Source: Pseudoscleropodium purum (lineage: Eukaryota > Streptophyta > Bryopsida > Hypnales > Brachytheciaceae). From it: a stretch of 64,000 nt of DNA. Under the pieces are notes generated by a model. It did no database searches and was not told the DNA's origin. It saw nothing but the letters and a program-made list of their open reading frames with translations. How positions within the stretch are numbered: position 1 is the stretch's first letter; each line of letters starts with the position of its first letter. This document shows, piece after piece, positions 1-10,400 of this stretch. Position numbers and translations under genes: made by a program. The DNA is taken from NCBI GenBank assembly GCA_963969395.1, contig OZ017799.1:3474501-3538500 (forward strand). Reading direction: 5' to 3'.

Positions 1-100
1 GGCTCTTCCGCTCTCGAAATACGATGGGACAACAGAGCATGGAAGTCATCAGCTGCAAATCTCTAGCAGCGTAACCCAACTTAACCGGGTGCCCAAATCA
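1..100. repeat. Exact duplicate of 8025-8124, cut by the window edge
   Basis: Positions 1-100 match 8025-8124 base for base in the same orientation. Identity stops after position 100: GATAGGTAGA here against CTTCTCTGTA at 8125. The left end is cut by the window start, so the full length is unknown. In the 8 kb copy the segment contains micro-exon 14 (8124-8100, minus strand) of the 16-exon gene plus the start of the next intron. The match ends exactly at that exon's 5' boundary. The copy lies just beyond the 3' end of gene 1. Confidence 0.95.
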
Positions 101-210
101 GATAGGTAGATGCAAGATGATAAAAAATTCACTTGAATAAAGTGGCCCACAATTGTTAGACTGAAAAGTGTACTTGTTGGTAGAAACGAGAGAGAGAGCG
201 TTGAAGATGC

Positions 211-1313
211 CTATCTCTTCTTTTGAATTTTGGCAGACTGTTCGGCGGATCTTGTCATCTCTTCTACGTAGCCTGGAATTGGTGGTGTTAAGGAAGCCGC
301 GATTCTAGTGGGGGGAAAGGGTGTGAAGTCAGGTACCAGGGCTTTTTCTCTAAGGTGCGCAGGAAGAGCAGCAATTGCGTCTTTCTTTAACTGTAATCTC
401 ACATTCTCCGCCCCAGCTTTCAACCTGTGTTCCTTCAAAAGAAATCGACTGTACTCCTTTGCCAATTTCATACCCTCTTCTGCAGTCAACTCATACGGCT
501 GCTCGGTCTGTGCCACAGCTTCCAACGTAGCCTCCTTCTCTGTGCCCGATTTATCTGCGCAACCGCAAAAATTCCCATTAATCATCCGCAAAAAAATTTG
601 AGTTCAGCTCCGGTAGTACCCAAAGTGACCTCTATATTGAACTCTACACTGATCTCCCAACGAAGGCACACTGTTACTTATTGGATAAATGTTCAAAGTG
701 ACGCAAACAGGATTCCCTACCTTAACTTCGTCCTAAACCCTAAACCCATAACCCCGACACCAACTTTCAGCTCAAGAGGCATTGTTCCCGATCACAAGCA
801 ATTATCTCCTCAAATAAAAAATGAAATGGAACCTAGATCGTGGAAATGAGCGATGATCAAATCATAGCGAGAAAACCATAAATCTAGAAATTACACGATC
901 AATGTACCAACTGAAACACTACCTGCTTTCTTCTTCTCTTTCGCGATAGCTTTCGCTTTGGCCTTATCTCTTTCCAAAGCGCGCTCCTTCTCCTTGCTTA
1001 CTAACCCTAGCTTCTCCCGTTCCAGCTCCCTCAGCCTGTCCTTCTCCTTCAAATGCCGCACCGGCGACGGCGCCTCGAGACACGATTCCAGGATGGCAGC
1101 AAACTTGTCGCGCTTCTCCAAACCCGCATCCTTGGCAGCAGCGGCCCCTTTCTTCACCACTTTCGAAGGACTGGCCGCTTTCGCCTCTCTGGCGGGATTT
1201 GCAGCACCACCGGAAGCGTATCGCACGGCAATTTGCTGCACGCATCGCACATTCGGATCCTTCGCACCTCGCAAAAGAGAATCCACAACCCTAAAAGCTA
1301 CCCTCTTCCCCAT
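211..1313 (-). CDS. Unrecognised lysine-rich protein, probable mitochondrial presequence, 2 exons
   Basis: Two exons on the minus strand join in frame: 1313-923 (donor CAG|GTAGTG) and 554-211 (acceptor GCGCAG, stop TAG). The intron is 368 bp and the product 244 residues. The chosen ATG at 1313 opens MGKRVAFRVVDSLLRG, an amphipathic, Arg-rich, acid-poor stretch. It is followed by VRYAS near residues 30-34, resembling plant mitochondrial processing sites. Residues 100-130 are a Lys/Glu/Arg-rich segment likely to be helical or coiled coil. The C-terminal 100 residues, including YELTAEEGMKLAKEYSRFL and LVPDFTPFPP, look like a compact conserved domain, but I cannot name the family. The gene lies head-to-head with folB. 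An upstream in-frame non-ATG extension exists but is less likely. The gene structure is well supported; the location is inferred. Confidence 0.8.
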
Positions 1314-1963
1314 GGTGAAATTATTCAAATCTTCCTTCGAAATCAAATTGTTTCTTAAACCTCCAGATCACTTCAATTAGCTCATTACATTCAATGTCAA
1401 ATCAGAATCTACAAAATTCTAGCGCGCGGCAAAATCCTTAAGAAACTCAATACGTTAAAGCGAGAAACAATGCTGCTACAACGATTGCACACCAACTCAA
1501 AATCACAAACAACGATCCAAGTGACCTAATTCCTTTGATCCTGGGAGTGTTCTCCGAAGACCTGAATGGTAACCTTCCTCGCCGGGTATCGTCCCAGGTA
1601 TAAGGCACGCACACTTATATTCACCAGGGCTTTTTTTTTTCATTTTTTAGGTGGTGCCAAAGTGGCGAAATAAAATTTTATAATGACGGATGCTCCAAAT
1701 TTCAACATTCATCCACATGTTGGATAGAAAATAATGTATCAAACTACTGTAGTACAGGGCAATTATCATACGTTATATTGAAACTGAGAACAGAACAGAA
1801 ATTGCTCTGAGCCAGTGTGGAGTGATTGCGAGAGAGACGGTTTGCAAGTAAAATTCGCTTCGAAAATTCTTCACCGCACATTCAAGCTTAGAGATTTGTG
1901 TGTTCAACCTTTCCTATATCCTAGATTCGTTTCGGCATTTGCAGATTCCGGGATTTGGTGGCG
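1314..1963. promoter_or_regulatory. Divergent intergenic region between gene 1 and folB
   Basis: About 650 bp separates the two divergently read start codons, so both 5' UTRs and promoters must lie here or partly overlap. I see no convincing TATA box at a defined distance from either gene. A T-rich tract lies at 1630-1650. Shared regulation is an inference from the arrangement only. Confidence 0.4.
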
Positions 1964-2389
1964 ATGTCTTCTTGCAGCAGTTGTGGAGGAGCGAGGAATT
2001 GCTCTCCCATGAATAGAGACCGGATCCTTCTTCGAGGAATGCTCTTTCATGGCTACCACGGCGTGTTCGCGGAGGAGAACAAGCTGGGGCAGAGGTTCTT
2101 AGTGGATGTGGACGCATGGATGGATCTTCGTTCGGCTGGCCGGAGCGACGACATTGAAAAGTCCGTGAGCTACGCGGAGCTTTACGAGCAGATCAAGAAC
2201 ATTGTGGAAGGTCCGCCGTTCAAGTTGGTGGAAAGCGTGGCAAACATGATTGCGCAGGCGATCTTTGTTGCGCACCCTTCAATCACTGATGTTCGAGTCA
2301 AGGTTTGCAAACCTCATGTCGCCGTGGAAGGTGTGCTAGATCACTTAGGTGTAGAAATTTTTCGAAACTCCAAGGAGTACGTCAATTAG
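1964..2389 (+). CDS. folB: Dihydroneopterin aldolase (folate biosynthesis)
   Basis: This intronless frame of 141 residues matches the FolB family (plants about 125-160 residues). The enzyme cleaves 7,8-dihydroneopterin to 6-hydroxymethyl-7,8-dihydropterin and glycolaldehyde, the pterin branch of folate synthesis; the plant enzyme is usually cytosolic and octameric. Visible family features are DRILLRGMLFHGYHG (residues 19-33), the following Glu-rich loop with GQRF (42-45), VSYAELY with the conserved Tyr (about 70), the pterin-binding Glu in FKLVES (90), and the catalytic Lys in VKVCKP (116). ATG 1964 is used. A second in-frame ATG at residue 16 sits immediately before the conserved core and could be the real start, the first 15 residues being low-complexity Ser/Cys. 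No organellar presequence is evident. Confidence 0.95.
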   Translation: MSSCSSCGGARNCSPMNRDRILLRGMLFHGYHGVFAEENKLGQRFLVDVDAWMDLRSAGRSDDIEKSVSYAELYEQIKNIVEGPPFKLVESVANMIAQAIFVAHPSITDVRVKVCKPHVAVEGVLDHLGVEIFRNSKEYVN

Positions 2390-3728
2390 GGTTTAGGGTT
2401 TAGAGCAAGAATCTGGGATACATGTATCACGAAAGCTCGTGATAGATGCACTTTGTTCAATGCCGACTAGTTTCTGAAGGTCTTTCATGGTTTTGGGATT
2501 CAGTTATAAAATTCACTCGAATGAATCCACTCGTTGCCAGGGCTTTAGGGTTTAGAGCAAGAATCTGATTTGTAAATATCAGGAAAGATTGTGATACTGC
2601 ACTTGGCACATTGCTCAATGCCGAGGTCTGTCATGGCGTTGAGTTTTAGTTATAAAATCCACTCAAATGAATCCTGGTACCGAGGATTGAATCAAAAGAA
2701 AGGTTACAATCTTCAGAGGCTCATTTGAGAAGCATGGGAGAGGGCACGAAATTTTAATTCCTTTCATCTGACGGTCAGCTGTGACGTGAAGTGAACCCCA
2801 GTTTTCTGTACATGATCCCTTCTTCTCTTGTATTGTGAAGGAGCTGTGGATCTCTGTCATGAACATCAAACCGCAGTTTTCAGTCCCTGGAACTTCTTCA
2901 TCGAGATCGCATATGGTTCAGAGTCTATTGGAGGGTTACGGTACCAAGCCCTTAGACATAAATTAGTGGTTGAAGAGTTGTGCACATTTCGATACTTGAG
3001 CACGTCCAGTCTTCCCTGCATTGAGAACCAGACAATGTGGATCAGAGAGCTTCCTTACTTAAGATTGCTGTAACTAAGATTGATTGGATTATCTGAAACA
3101 GAACAGGGTTGGAATAGGGGATCACTCTCGGCATGTGGATGAAAGCGTACCGAGTCGTTTTAAATACGAAGAGAAACGCCGTGGAAGCACTCCAACGTGC
3201 ATCCTGAGCTCCGTAATTGCCTGCAGCTTATGACTCGCAGTTAGTTCAGGTCTTATGTGTGATACAACCCCAGCTGAATGATGAAAATTTTAAAATTCAG
3301 ATTACGCTAACGAGACTTACGTACCGTTCTACAGTTCCACATCAGTTTTGATGCGAAGAACTGAACCTCGCATTGGTGCTCAATTGGAGATTTACCGAGG
3401 TACTGGCCATCACTGCTGGTGAGATGACCAGGGAGTCGCACGGATTTGGATTCGACGAATTATGAAGGCAGTGGTTTGGTTGCAGGTCGTTCTTTCTTAT
3501 TTAACGTTGAGATTTGTCAGGAATTGGTATTAAATCGATATCTCCGGAGCGAAAACATGTATGCCGTTGACTTTATCTTTACAAGTGGTTGAGCATCCTC
3601 TAGAATATAAATTATCAAAGAATTCTCACCATCGGCAAGTGGCCCAAGAGATTGGACGTCTGTCAGACTTTTTATCGAACCAAAATGGAGAAACATCAGA
3701 ATTCGTGATGTTGAGGAATCTCATCGGG
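2390..3728. other. Convergent 3' region of folB and the Cys-rich frame
   Basis: No gene is supported here. Just after the folB stop lies an imperfect tandem duplication (2393-2690, listed separately). The rest (2700-3728) is mixed-composition sequence with short open frames lacking coding character, probably 3' UTR and spacer of the two converging genes. Confidence 0.5.
2393..2690. repeat. Imperfect tandem duplication, two units of about 149 bp
   Basis: Unit 1 starts about 2393 and unit 2 about 2543. Both begin TTTAGGGTTTAGAGCAAGAA and then share CACTT-G-(T/C)-A, TCAATGCCGA, TCATGG, TTATAAAAT-CACTC and AATGAATCC in the same order, with indels between. The left edge overlaps the folB stop codon and carries two telomere-like TTTAGGG units. 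Confidence 0.8.
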
Positions 3729-6700
3729 CTACAATTTTCCATTGACGCATCTTGAGCAACAGCAACCGCGGTGAGAGCCATTGTAGGGCAGTCGATACTC
3801 AACATTTGGTGGTCTAGAAGACAGCAAGATTGGATGGGTGCCCCAGGGGGCTTGTTGCTGTTGTAGCCCTCTTGGAGCTTTTCGGGTATTCACCCGCTGC
3901 GCCCGCTGTGAGCAGGTCCGATCTGGAGACGTATGTTTCCAATGTGTAGATCTTCGATCGGAGCATCGCCTGTGTGGGCTCGAGCCTGCCTTTGCACGTC
4001 GGGATTCCGACTTCAAATAGTTGTGGAAAGACTCCAGCAGTGCTCTTGGACTAGGTTCAAACGCTCTCTGCTGAAGCTTGCACTTGGCTCTGGACGACTT
4101 GGAGCGCTGGCGATATGAATTGTCAAGCCCTGCCAGATACGTCTTCTTCATCGGAGACAGCGACTTGGGCCTTGATGAAAAGCCTGGATGGTTGTTGGGG
4201 AAAGTAATCCTGTAATTGTTTGGAGAACTTGTGGTGGACGTATTATTCGACTTGTTAGAAAAGTCGAGGATTGGGGACTTGCTGGTGCAGGATGGAAAGG
4301 GGCAACTGCACATGCCACAGCAACAGGAATGTGCATTTGCACAAAATGGGCATTTCGTCGTGAAGTGGCTGCGAGAGTACGTGCTCTTGCACACTCCACA
4401 GCAACATTGACGTATCACTTCTCGACTGGGCTGCCTCGACGATGTAAAGTCCCGTTTGTTGAAAGTACGCTTTGCTGGTTCTGCAGCTTTGGGAATTATG
4501 GCTTGTCCGGGGCCGTACCGACAATCTTCTTCAGACTCTGGGGGTGGGGAAGTATCGTGCTGGGGAGTGCATGTTGATGGTTTTTCAGCTGCGTCATGCA
4601 GACCATTTCCGCATTGGAGCGGCTTGGAATTACTGGGAACTTCGCTGTTCATGGTTGTGGGAGCCGTTTTCGACCTTCCAGCTGACTCAATTCCGGCCCT
4701 GGTAGAATTCGGACCAAAGTCTTTCAGAATGGGAGTTACAATGATCGGTGAACTACCCCTTTCTACTGTCCTTACGCACGTGGAATACTCTTGTTTGCGA
4801 TCCGTTGCTCTTAAGGGAAATTCCCAGTCCAGGTTTGGCTGAAACTCCCATTGTTTCCGATCTGCTTTTTTTACGTTCGATGGAAACTCCGAAGCTTGTT
4901 TTGATGATAGCTCCCATTCAGCTTGTTGTCCCGGATCTGTCCTTTTCCCGCCTGAAGGACCCTCCCAATCTTGTTTCCAATCTGTTGTTCTCCGGCTGGA
5001 AGGAAAGTCTTGTTCCCAATCTGGTGTTCTCCCGCTGAAGGGGAAATGATCTCTTGCAGTAGGGTCTTGTTTCCTGTTTGTTCTGGAAAAGAAGTCAATT
5101 TTTGGTACTGCTGGTTTTAATGTTGATCTCAGTCCGGAGAAATAGTCTGTGGAGGGCAAGTTCTGTTCTTGCCAATCTGTGGTCCTTCCGCTTTAGGAAA
5201 GCATTGATTTCCTGTCTTTACTACCTGTTGAAGAATTTAATTCTCTCGAAGGGAACTCTGATTTCAATGTAGATCTTTCGCCTGAGTAGTAGTCTTGTTT
5301 TCGAAAGGTTGGGCTCAATCTTGGGGGAACGTCTGAAGTCAATATCCGCTTAACTTCGTTGAGGAATGTCGTAATGTTTAGATCGGCTTCCGCAGTGCCG
5401 TGTTGCGCGGTGGAAGTACTTGATTGTGCGGGTGACTGAGAGCGTGTCCCATTTTGAGTGGGAGAATGCAACTGGTTATAGCTCCTCTGAGCTGCTGGCT
5501 TGTGCTGTTGGCAGGTGCATTCCAGGCGACTTGAACTACGAGCCAAGTCAAGTGGACTCGATGGGTGCAAAACTCTGCGAATCGAAGCACCAGAATCATA
5601 TATAGACGGTTTAATAGATGGTTTTCTAGTATATGGCTCATCAAATCCGACAGGCTCCAGTCGAGGACTACAGTTGCACTGGACATGTTTCTCCACGGTC
5701 ACCAGCTCTGCAGCATATGGTTCTAGGAATCTCATGGGCTTGGAAGGATAATAGGCAGGACTAGGACTGGAAGGCGGAGGACGTTTTCGGCGAGAGGAAG
5801 GTGAGAGATTGGTAGAAAACTCTAGGTTGCAAGGAGAGAGTGGGGAGCTGGCTCCTGATTTTCGTGTCTGAAATGACTTTGGTCCAGAATTGGTATCGAT
5901 TCTCGGACTGCATTGGCAGCTTATATTCATCACATCCTTGACTTCTGAACGTGGTTGTACTGGGGATGTGGGCTTTGAATGGGGATGCCTTGGCGACCCC
6001 TGTTGTGGCGTCTCGACAAGGTAGAGCGACTCACAGCGGCTGGGGTGTCTGGGAGGTGACCCTCTGGGACTGGGAGATGCTTGGAAGAAGGTTTGAAAGC
6101 ATGGCTTGGACTCTGGCGTATCCCAGGTTGGACCTGGCGGCAAGTGTGCACTTCGATGTTGTGCGGCTCCACAATGGCATTTCAATTGTGGAGATGGGGA
6201 AGGAGGTGACCAGGATCTTGAGGACGTGGCCCTATTGCAGTAGTCTGAAGCAGCACTCAGGGGACGAGAAGGAGGCAAGTAAAGGTCGTCATGCTCTACA
6301 AAGTCTCGGTAACCACTGGCAAGATGAGTTTCTTTACAGTCTGGATAGCAATCTCTGTATGTTTGATGTAATCCAGGCAGACAGGATTCAACTGGTCTAG
6401 GACATGGAGAACATGGAGGACATGGATAACAACATGGAGGAGATGAAGGGCGCGGAGGTGGAGGACATGGAGAACATGAACATTGACATTCGCAGTTACT
6501 AGCGAAATTTAGAGGTCTGGGAAGTGCGGGGAAACAACAAGCACCACTCTCTAAGTGCAGGCTACAAGCTCCACCTTTCAAATCTCTCACTGGTTCTCCT
6601 GTGCGGGCTTCAAATTGATAGGTTTCCAAAAGACCCATACTGCTCTCGCTGGCAGTCCATTGTGGACCGTCGAGTAACTCCACAATACCCTGATACTTGC

Positions 6701-6770
6701 TTTCATATGTCTGGTCATTGTCAATCATACAATTTTGATCTGGAACGTTTCCAGCTCGATATGACGCCAT
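3729..6770 (-). CDS. Cys/Pro/Ser-rich, repeat-built protein frame with one in-frame TAA; possible pseudogene
   Basis: From ATG 6770 the minus strand is open for 525 codons, meets a TAA at 5195-5193, and continues in the same frame for a further 487 codons to a stop at 3729. No known family is recognised. The first half has an acidic start, then a Cys cluster (CECQCSCSPC, residues 93-102), a Pro/Cys tract, and scattered CxC motifs (KCHCG, CQCSPR, CNCSPR, CTCQQH). The second half has degenerate units around GRTPDWEQDF and RRTTDWKQDW and further Cys clusters (CCCGVC, CCCGMCSC, CCCSRC). The stop lies inside one such unit. A 78-nt GT-AG segment (5224-5147) would remove it in frame, joining NSS to TDYFSG. 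A possible extra first exon is at 6914-6879 (ATG, donor ACG|GTAATG). Composition suggests a disordered protein, with the CxC pairs possibly binding metal. Confidence 0.5.
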
Positions 6771-6914
6771 CAGATTCTCAGATCTTCGTCAAGAAAATCT
6801 GTTCGACCACTGCAGGAATAGGTTTTGATATTCAAAATCCCGGACTGCATATTGAGGACTTGGCTTCCATTACATTACCGTAAATAGCTCAAAGTCAACT
6901 TGACAATCGTTCAT

Positions 6915-7489
6915 ATCTGTAGTCTGTGGCTTCTTCAAAATTGATCTCTGACTGGGCTTTGTCAGAATTTCAGATTTGATGCAGCACAGAAGAACACTTG
7001 AGGATCAAAATGAGGCTTCGGCATGAGTGGTAAACTCTATAGCATCCTCCGTATCTGCATGCGTCTCAGGTCCATACTATTTTGAGAGGTACGCTATTTT
7101 TTCCAGATTATGCTTTTCAATGCACATGTGTCATGGTATGTCGCTCTTTTAATTTCCATATTACGGATTTAGGATACTGGGAACAAAGAAAGCCCTTAAA
7201 TATAAATATCTTCTCACTGGCGCAAAGAGCAGTAAACAAAGACCGGTGTTTTTGCATTGCAAGTTGTTTTTCATTCTATTAGTGTGGAAATACCTTAATA
7301 GTGCATCGACGTGAATCAGTTAAAAGGGTTGCCAAATTTCCCTTGTTGACCAAATTTAGGGTTGTATCACATCTTGTCAAACCAAAGTCCACACATCAAC
7401 CACATTCAAGTTGTAGCTCAGAGAGACATCATCTGCTCGCCATCTTTTGAATTAGCAACCTCGTCAGTTGAGATCGTAATCTAAGTGAG
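6915..7489. other. Spacer between the Cys-rich frame and the 16-exon gene
   Basis: This is AT-rich sequence with no supported gene. It must hold the upstream region of the Cys-rich frame and the 3' UTR of the 16-exon gene, both read leftward. Confidence 0.5.
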
Positions 7490-10400
7490 TCAAATTGATA
7501 AGACATCGGCACAAGGTTCGGTGGTATCTGCCCAATTCAAAACATCTTCCCGATACTGTTCTAAGGCTGATTCGTGTAATTCTTGTGCCCTGCTGTTTTT
7601 TAGAAACAAGAACGAATGCATACAAATTATTCTGCTGTGAACAACATGACTCACGAAGAGAATGCGTTGCAGTTCTGCACCGAAGAGTCCACCCGCGGGG
7701 TTTTCCCAGGGCCAGATGGGAGCAGCGCTGCAACCTGTGGAAATGGTGAAGAGACGTGGAGCTTATGTGACACTTTCTCGTCAACCCTAACGGAAATCCA
7801 GTTGACGACCAACTAGATCTAACGCCTGACATGTTTATCAACAAACATTCACTAATCCACGTCTGTTTGCTCATCCGAACCGACCCAAGGTTTAGAAGAT
7901 TCTACGGTATTTATAGAAACCACAAGTTTGGAGGTATACCAGGCACGGTGGCTTCGAGCTCCCCTCTACGCTCATCTAACGGTACACATCCAAACAACTG
8001 GCTACTCTCAGAAGAATTACTTGTGGCTCTTCCGCTCTCGAAATACGATGGGACAACAGAGCATGGAAGTCATCAGCTGCAAATCTCTAGCAGCGTAACC
8101 CAACTTAACCGGGTGCCCAAATCACTTCTCTGTATCATAAATCGCAAATCTAAAACTTGTCTTTTGTTACGTGTTTTCTGTTTTAGGTTCGCGGTTCATG
8201 GTACTACCGGTAGTCACTTGTCCAAGTCGTAGAATCAATCTCCAATTGGAGGGAAAAGGATACCTGAAGAACTACTTTCGGCGCACACCAAGTGTGATTC
8301 TGTACTTCACTTCGTTGGTATTACACTGCAATGAGGACTCAGCAACAGTGATTTAAGAATTAAAAAATTAAGATGGAAACCCGATCTTTAGAGAATGCAA
8401 ATGACTTTCTACTCTTCCTACGGGTTCCCCGCAGAATCACAGGGGACAGATGCTGTGAATTTAAGAACCAAGGCAGGTTGTATAACTTAAGACTTGCTCG
8501 AACAATCCGATAGAGGTTTTCACTCTGGATTAATGGCGAGCTTCTCTTGAGAATCCAAAATCAAATATGAGATCTCAAAGGACGTATCTAATGACAACAG
8601 ACCGTGAAGATTATCGACGTGATGCAGATAATACTCAAACTTGTGCAAAGTAGCCAGGCTGGAACAAGATGTGGAGGGTCAGAATCCGGAAGAGTTGCCA
8701 AAAAAATCACCCAGATTGCTTTGGAAATTTCTTTCAGAAGAAGACGAACATTGGTCCTGAGACCAAGAGTCTGTTGCACGTGTTCCACTAACTACGCGAC
8801 GCTGCATTTGCGAAGGAAGTACTTCGAATTACTTCACATCTACCATGCAACATGTGAAAGACAAGCTCAAGGAACAGTTGCATAATTGCTTCATTTCTTT
8901 GGAATTCAACTGAAGTAATCCAGGTTCTTTTGAGCACAATCGTAAGCTCGTCTCAGGTAGAAGTTGCCAAAAGCTACACGGAAGAAAGACAAGCGTTGCT
9001 TGCTCATTGAGCGCCATATATGCTCTCTACAATGAATTCCTTTTTATAATTACCATCTACGTACAGTGGAGAAGCGTGAGTTCTCACATCTGCTAAAGAA
9101 TGTTATATACTTAAAGAAAATGAATGTACAGCAAACTAAAATGGCCTTCGCAGCTCAGCATATACAGTGCACCTCTTATTTTGAGCAGAAGTGCGCAGCA
9201 AAAGAAATTTTTCAGGGTTCACTTCACGCTTCCACTCCACTCCCACCGAATACGCCTCCCCTGAAACCTTTCTGCGTACACACGTGAACCACCCTCATGA
9301 GGGAAAAAAGACCAACACAAATTCTTTAGGGTTTCATTAGAAATTTCAGCGATTTGGCCTCTCAGACTCTTGAGTTCCATGTATTAAAACATTGAACCTG
9401 TGAAGAATTTTGGTTTGATGTAATGACAGATAAACTACGTGACAAAAAATACCTTGTTAACACATACTCTAAATCTCGACAAGTGTATGACTCGTAGTTC
9501 TCAATATTCACTAGTGCACAACCCTTGCAGAACTTTGGTTTTGCATAAAGAAAAACTAATCTTCACAAGCGTATGATTCTTAGTTCTCTATATGCACTGT
9601 TGCAGAACCCTGGAAGAACTATGGATTTGCATAGAGACAGATTCTGAATCTGGCGAAGTGTAAGACTTTCTGACACATGGGTGGTTAACTACTAGGGGAC
9701 TTGATATAACGCAAGGACCAAACCTGCAAATTTGGTTCTAATTCACAAGCAAATTTCGAACCTGAAGGTCCATTCCCAGAAATTTGCCTGCCTGGTATGA
9801 GAAGTGGTAACTTTGAATTGCGTAGCGCCTTGATGGTCACGAATGAGTTTCACAGCAACGTCATCCGTGCCCTGTGCAACATGCTTCAACTCCGCACTGC
9901 AAAATCGAATGAAAAACATACTTGTAAAGCAACACCATTAGATCATACCATTCTTAACACCGTAAGGATCAGAATCTACTCTATGTATCAGAAACATGGA
10001 TTCCAGTTCCCTTCAAAGTGTACATGCACACTGAGATTCCTTTAACATTGTGAGGACAAAGTAGGCACTTAAAATGATAATACCCCAACAATCTCGCGAT
10101 TATTGAAACCCACATATTTGACACAATTTTTATTTTTTAACAGAATTCTCCATTAAGAGAGGGAGCAGAGTGTACAAGGTTAAAGAATGTTATGATATCA
10201 CATATTGTGGGAACCCAAGTAATGATTCAAAGAGGATTGTCTGCGCCAAGTCTGACTCTCACATGCCTTCCTCCAGAAAACAACTCAGCACATACCTTAC
10301 TTGATTATTATTTCTTATGAATTCGGTCTTGAGAGTGTGTTGTTCACTGATCCGCTGTTGGGTGTTTAAGCAGAACTCATAACTCTCTTGAAAGTCGGTG

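Noticed and set aside
2386..2402. Interstitial telomere array
   Set aside because: Only two TTTAGGG units, too few to claim a telomeric array.
7831..8232. Plus-strand open frame of 133 codons
   Set aside because: It runs across minus-strand exon 14 of the 16-exon gene and its intron; no splice or family evidence on the plus strand.
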